DNA of 64,000 nucleotides from NCBI GenBank assembly GCA_034670145.1, contig JAXMOA010000005.1, forward strand, positions 221,123 through 285,122, in the 5' to 3' direction. Shown piece by piece: positions 63,001 to 64,000 of the stretch. Both the position numbers and the translations under genes were made by a program. Position 1 is the stretch's first letter. Every line of letters starts with the position of its first letter. Origin of the DNA: HXMU1420-2 sp034670145. GTDB lineage: Bacteria; Pseudomonadota; Alphaproteobacteria; Rhodobacterales; Rhodobacteraceae. The notes below the pieces were generated by a model that was given only the letters and a program-made list of their open reading frames with translations, was not told the DNA's origin and ran no database searches.

Positions 63001-63488
63001 ATCTGACTGGCGGTAACCCCAAAATCGAAATGCTTCAGAACGCAGACCAGCACGATGCCTTCCTGTTGGACGTGTTGAAAGGCGAAGGACACGGGTACAT
63101 GATCGTTAGTCCATGGGTCGTCCCAGGGACGATCGCCAGGACCGGCTTGCTTGATGCCATGAAGGCGGCGCGCGCGCGTGGGGCAGACATCGAAATCTTT
63201 ACCGATCCCCTGCTGAACACCAAGACAACCAACGACGGGCTGAGTTTTATGGATGCCACGGAACGCATGCTGTCCGAGATTGGCGTCACAGTTCACCGCG
63301 TTCCGAAATTGCACAGCAAGATCGTGGTCGTCGACAAGGCGCTCATTTGTAGCGGATCATTCAACTGGCTCAGCGCGGATCGAAAAGGGCAATACGCCCG
63401 GCATGAAACATCTTTTGTCTATCGTGGCCCGCACCTCGAAGAGGAAATCCAGACCGTCCGCGACAGTTTCGTACAACGCGAAAAGTAG
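60096..63488 (+). CDS. SF1 (Upf1/DNA2-like) helicase fused to PLD-type nuclease; Mokosh type II-like candidate
   Basis: 1130 residues. Helicase motifs in order are Walker A NGPPGTGKTT (~272-281), Walker B LLIVDEAGQ (~665-673), motif III VIGDTQQIEPI (~691-701), motif V VGTVHALQGAERPVVIFSP, and motif VI VTVSRAK (~919-925). A charged helical insertion (~400-600) separates motif I from motif II. The last ~130 residues are a phospholipase-D-like domain with one HKD motif (HSKIVVVDKALICSGSFN, ~1073-1090). This single-chain helicase-PLD layout resembles MkoC of type II Mokosh anti-phage systems as I remember it. It is monocistronic. The start has no clear Shine-Dalgarno. Confidence 0.8.
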   Translation: MAATLCNILKYWRASLADGALGEGTFRALDQKRFLVLPHDALATGKLSDQLVQALFRDKGSAQTVSVRFWPLVTARKTSHAAWRADGMPEIVAPVVTEGFVDKAGRIVPTRSAIARDLLTPLPRGAFALGSVEALDTFLTTTPLPSTTTVPNWQDYRQHCRQMVDALAPGWPAGDKQYLPIGTGFIEASEGAHATVRGLLELYDRLLADEPNTPLLRQIAWPRQKIAPEDSIDKDFARRLGHSNPYFPLAEQQRQVLARLDTADNGEVIAVNGPPGTGKTTLLLSAVAGLWVKAALAGGDPPVIVAASSNNQAVTNIIDAFGKDFAAGEGVFAGRWLPDIVSFGMFLPSHARRKDAARRYQTEAFQAECESVAYFERARTAWLDAAGKAFPDEKGADIAGFVDKLRDRLTEEADKLRQIDTALDHRSTCNAAMLAELGEDPKAEQNRQADAVRASQDRVDRLTAGRAALDKYVASESWLTDVFGFLPSVQRKRALRARLAIGDRLDGLQGMKRVEHIEERVSDALKDGQKALASAKQRLARTEDLMQQAADSDMAWRKATEAFGGSDDLNALERHADLGTRFDLFLLATHYWEGRWLMAMAADLGTITSAHDKTGRKTITPRWKRRMMLTPCAVATFASLPGKLSCSRFQGGKFSKESLYNFIDLLIVDEAGQVLPEVAGACFALAKCALVIGDTQQIEPISAVPVPVDIGNLKDSDLIHGEAVPQQLITSGIRSTGGSAMRLAQQACRFAPWPELDRGLYLFEHRRCHDEIIGFSNALCYKGKLRPMRGPAPSDAPLPALGYLHVEGRAFTRGGSRINPVEASTIAAWLKQNRALLEDRYSRPLEQIVGVVTPFGQQVQAIRDACAADGITMSGRNSMTVGTVHALQGAERPVVIFSPVYSKHADGGFIDASPSMLNVTVSRAKDSCLIFGDMDTLATARSGSPRALLSEFLTAKGKALDFAPTPRQDLTGGNPKIEMLQNADQHDAFLLDVLKGEGHGYMIVSPWVVPGTIARTGLLDAMKAARARGADIEIFTDPLLNTKTTNDGLSFMDATERMLSEIGVTVHRVPKLHSKIVVVDKALICSGSFNWLSADRKGQYARHETSFVYRGPHLEEEIQTVRDSFVQREK

Positions 63489-63651
63489 CTGTCACCCATT
63501 CCCTTCTGCTGCCTTTGCACGCGGGTCCTGCATGCCGAAAGTGACGAATTCAAAGCGTTGAGCCTATATGCAAAACCGTCGTTTTTGAAAGGTCGCCGAA
63601 TTGAACAGAACTTGATACACTCTCCAAATTGCAGGTAACTTGGAGGAAAGA

Positions 63652-63877
63652 ATGATTAAAACTGGAGACTTTGTTTTCAGCGTTGTCGGTCGCGACGACA
63701 ATGCGATCTCTGCCGTCACTCAAGGGCATAGGGGGGCGCGGGTCAATCATATGGGAATTGTGGTTCAGACGCATCACGGAGATTTCGTTTTAGAGGCATT
63801 TCCGCCAGAAGTCCGTTTGACAAAAACAGAGGTATTTTATCGCAGATCCGTTGGAAGACAGGGGCAGCCTCGCCTAG
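63652..63877 (+). pseudogene. YiiX/YebB-like papain-fold amidase, truncated by IS
   Basis: ATG 63652 with GGAGGAAAG starts IKTGDFVFSVVGRDDNAISA, followed by VTQGHRGARVNHMGIVVQTH. These match the N-terminal third of YiiX-type permuted papain-fold (NlpC/P60-like) proteins, including the His after Asn (VNHMGIVV). The family continues for ~100 more residues with the catalytic Cys. Here it is cut at about 63877, where IS sequence begins. The apparent stop at 63903 lies inside the IS. Confidence 0.7.
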
Positions 63878-64000
63878 GGTCAGGATTCATAGCCAGAACA
63901 TGACCACGGCAGCCAGTGCGCATGCCGACAGGAAGACTTTGGGACACCTGTCGTAGCGGGTTGCAACGCGCCGCCAATCCTTGAGCCGGGCGAAGCTGTT
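63878..64000 (-). mobile_element. IS5-family (IS427-like) element, left end, continues beyond window
   Basis: The minus-strand frame 64000-63887 encodes the C-terminus of an IS5-family transposase (NSFARLKDWRRVATRYDRCP, then KVFLSACALAAVVMFWL), ending in TGA at 63887. The adjoining GGTCAGGATTCA (63879-63890) is the likely terminal inverted repeat, and CTAG before it fits the usual target. It interrupts the YiiX-like gene. Confidence 0.85.

Overview
The window looks like chromosomal DNA of a marine alphaproteobacterium of the Rhodobacteraceae (roseobacter group). It is GC-rich with short intergenic gaps. It carries the hom/glpX/recJ genes, a TmpA/TmpB alkylphosphonate pair, an hmu haem-uptake cluster, a YtfQRT-YjfF sugar transporter, and typical roseobacter accessory families such as a Hint-domain protein, DUF2256 and DUF2783. 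All calls rest on reading the sequence and on remembered family features; no database search was run.

Layout. 1-9.6 kb: partial SDR, pirin, a repeat-rich TPR protein, a TetR regulator with a palindromic operator and a divergent small lipoprotein, hom, an IS630-type remnant, a thioesterase/O-methyltransferase-family pair, and glpX. 9.7-13.6 kb: an unrecognised lysine-rich helical protein, a cytochrome c', and recJ. 13.7-18.4 kb: tRNA-Glu(UUC) followed by a decayed integrative island. Two broken tyrosine integrases bracket a PLP racemase-like/DUF1611 operon and small hypotheticals. 18.6-24 kb: a five-gene sugar ABC operon (ytfQ, ytfR, ytfT, yjfF, GntR) with an operator on its promoter. 24-30 kb: a secreted hypothetical protein, tmpB-tmpA with a divergent LysR gene, and an SDR with a divergent LysR gene. 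30-34.3 kb: a tight operon of photolyase-like gene, DUF2256 mini-protein, FAD-domain-only photolyase relative, and FeS-BCP-like photolyase. 34.4-39.3 kb: GNAT, LysR/DoxX/VOC, and a lamin-tail-like + Hint protein. 39.4-44 kb: a DUF1254-DUF1214-OmpA fusion, an AraC regulator, an AraC remnant and an OprB-type porin. 44-53.3 kb: a complete haem-uptake set (hmuV, U, T, S on minus; TonB receptor, ExbB, two ExbD and TonB on plus). 53.3-58 kb: two aromatic-ring FAD monooxygenases diverging around a MarR gene, DUF2783, and a GNAT remnant. 58-64 kb: a short asparaginase-like protein, two related small secreted proteins, a 1130-residue SF1 helicase-PLD fusion resembling single-gene Mokosh-type defence proteins, and a YiiX-like gene cut by an IS5-family element that runs off the window.

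How the genes work together. The best supported functional units are haem import with its own energising complex, galactofuranose-type sugar import under GntR control, and conversion of trimethylaminoethylphosphonate to glycine betaine plus phosphate. MarR-controlled aromatic hydroxylation and a blue-light/photorepair operon are also well supported. The most novel-looking items are the photolyase operon, the DUF1254-DUF1214-OmpA fusion, the lysine-rich unknown protein, the helicase-PLD protein and the racemase-like/DUF1611 pair in the decayed island.
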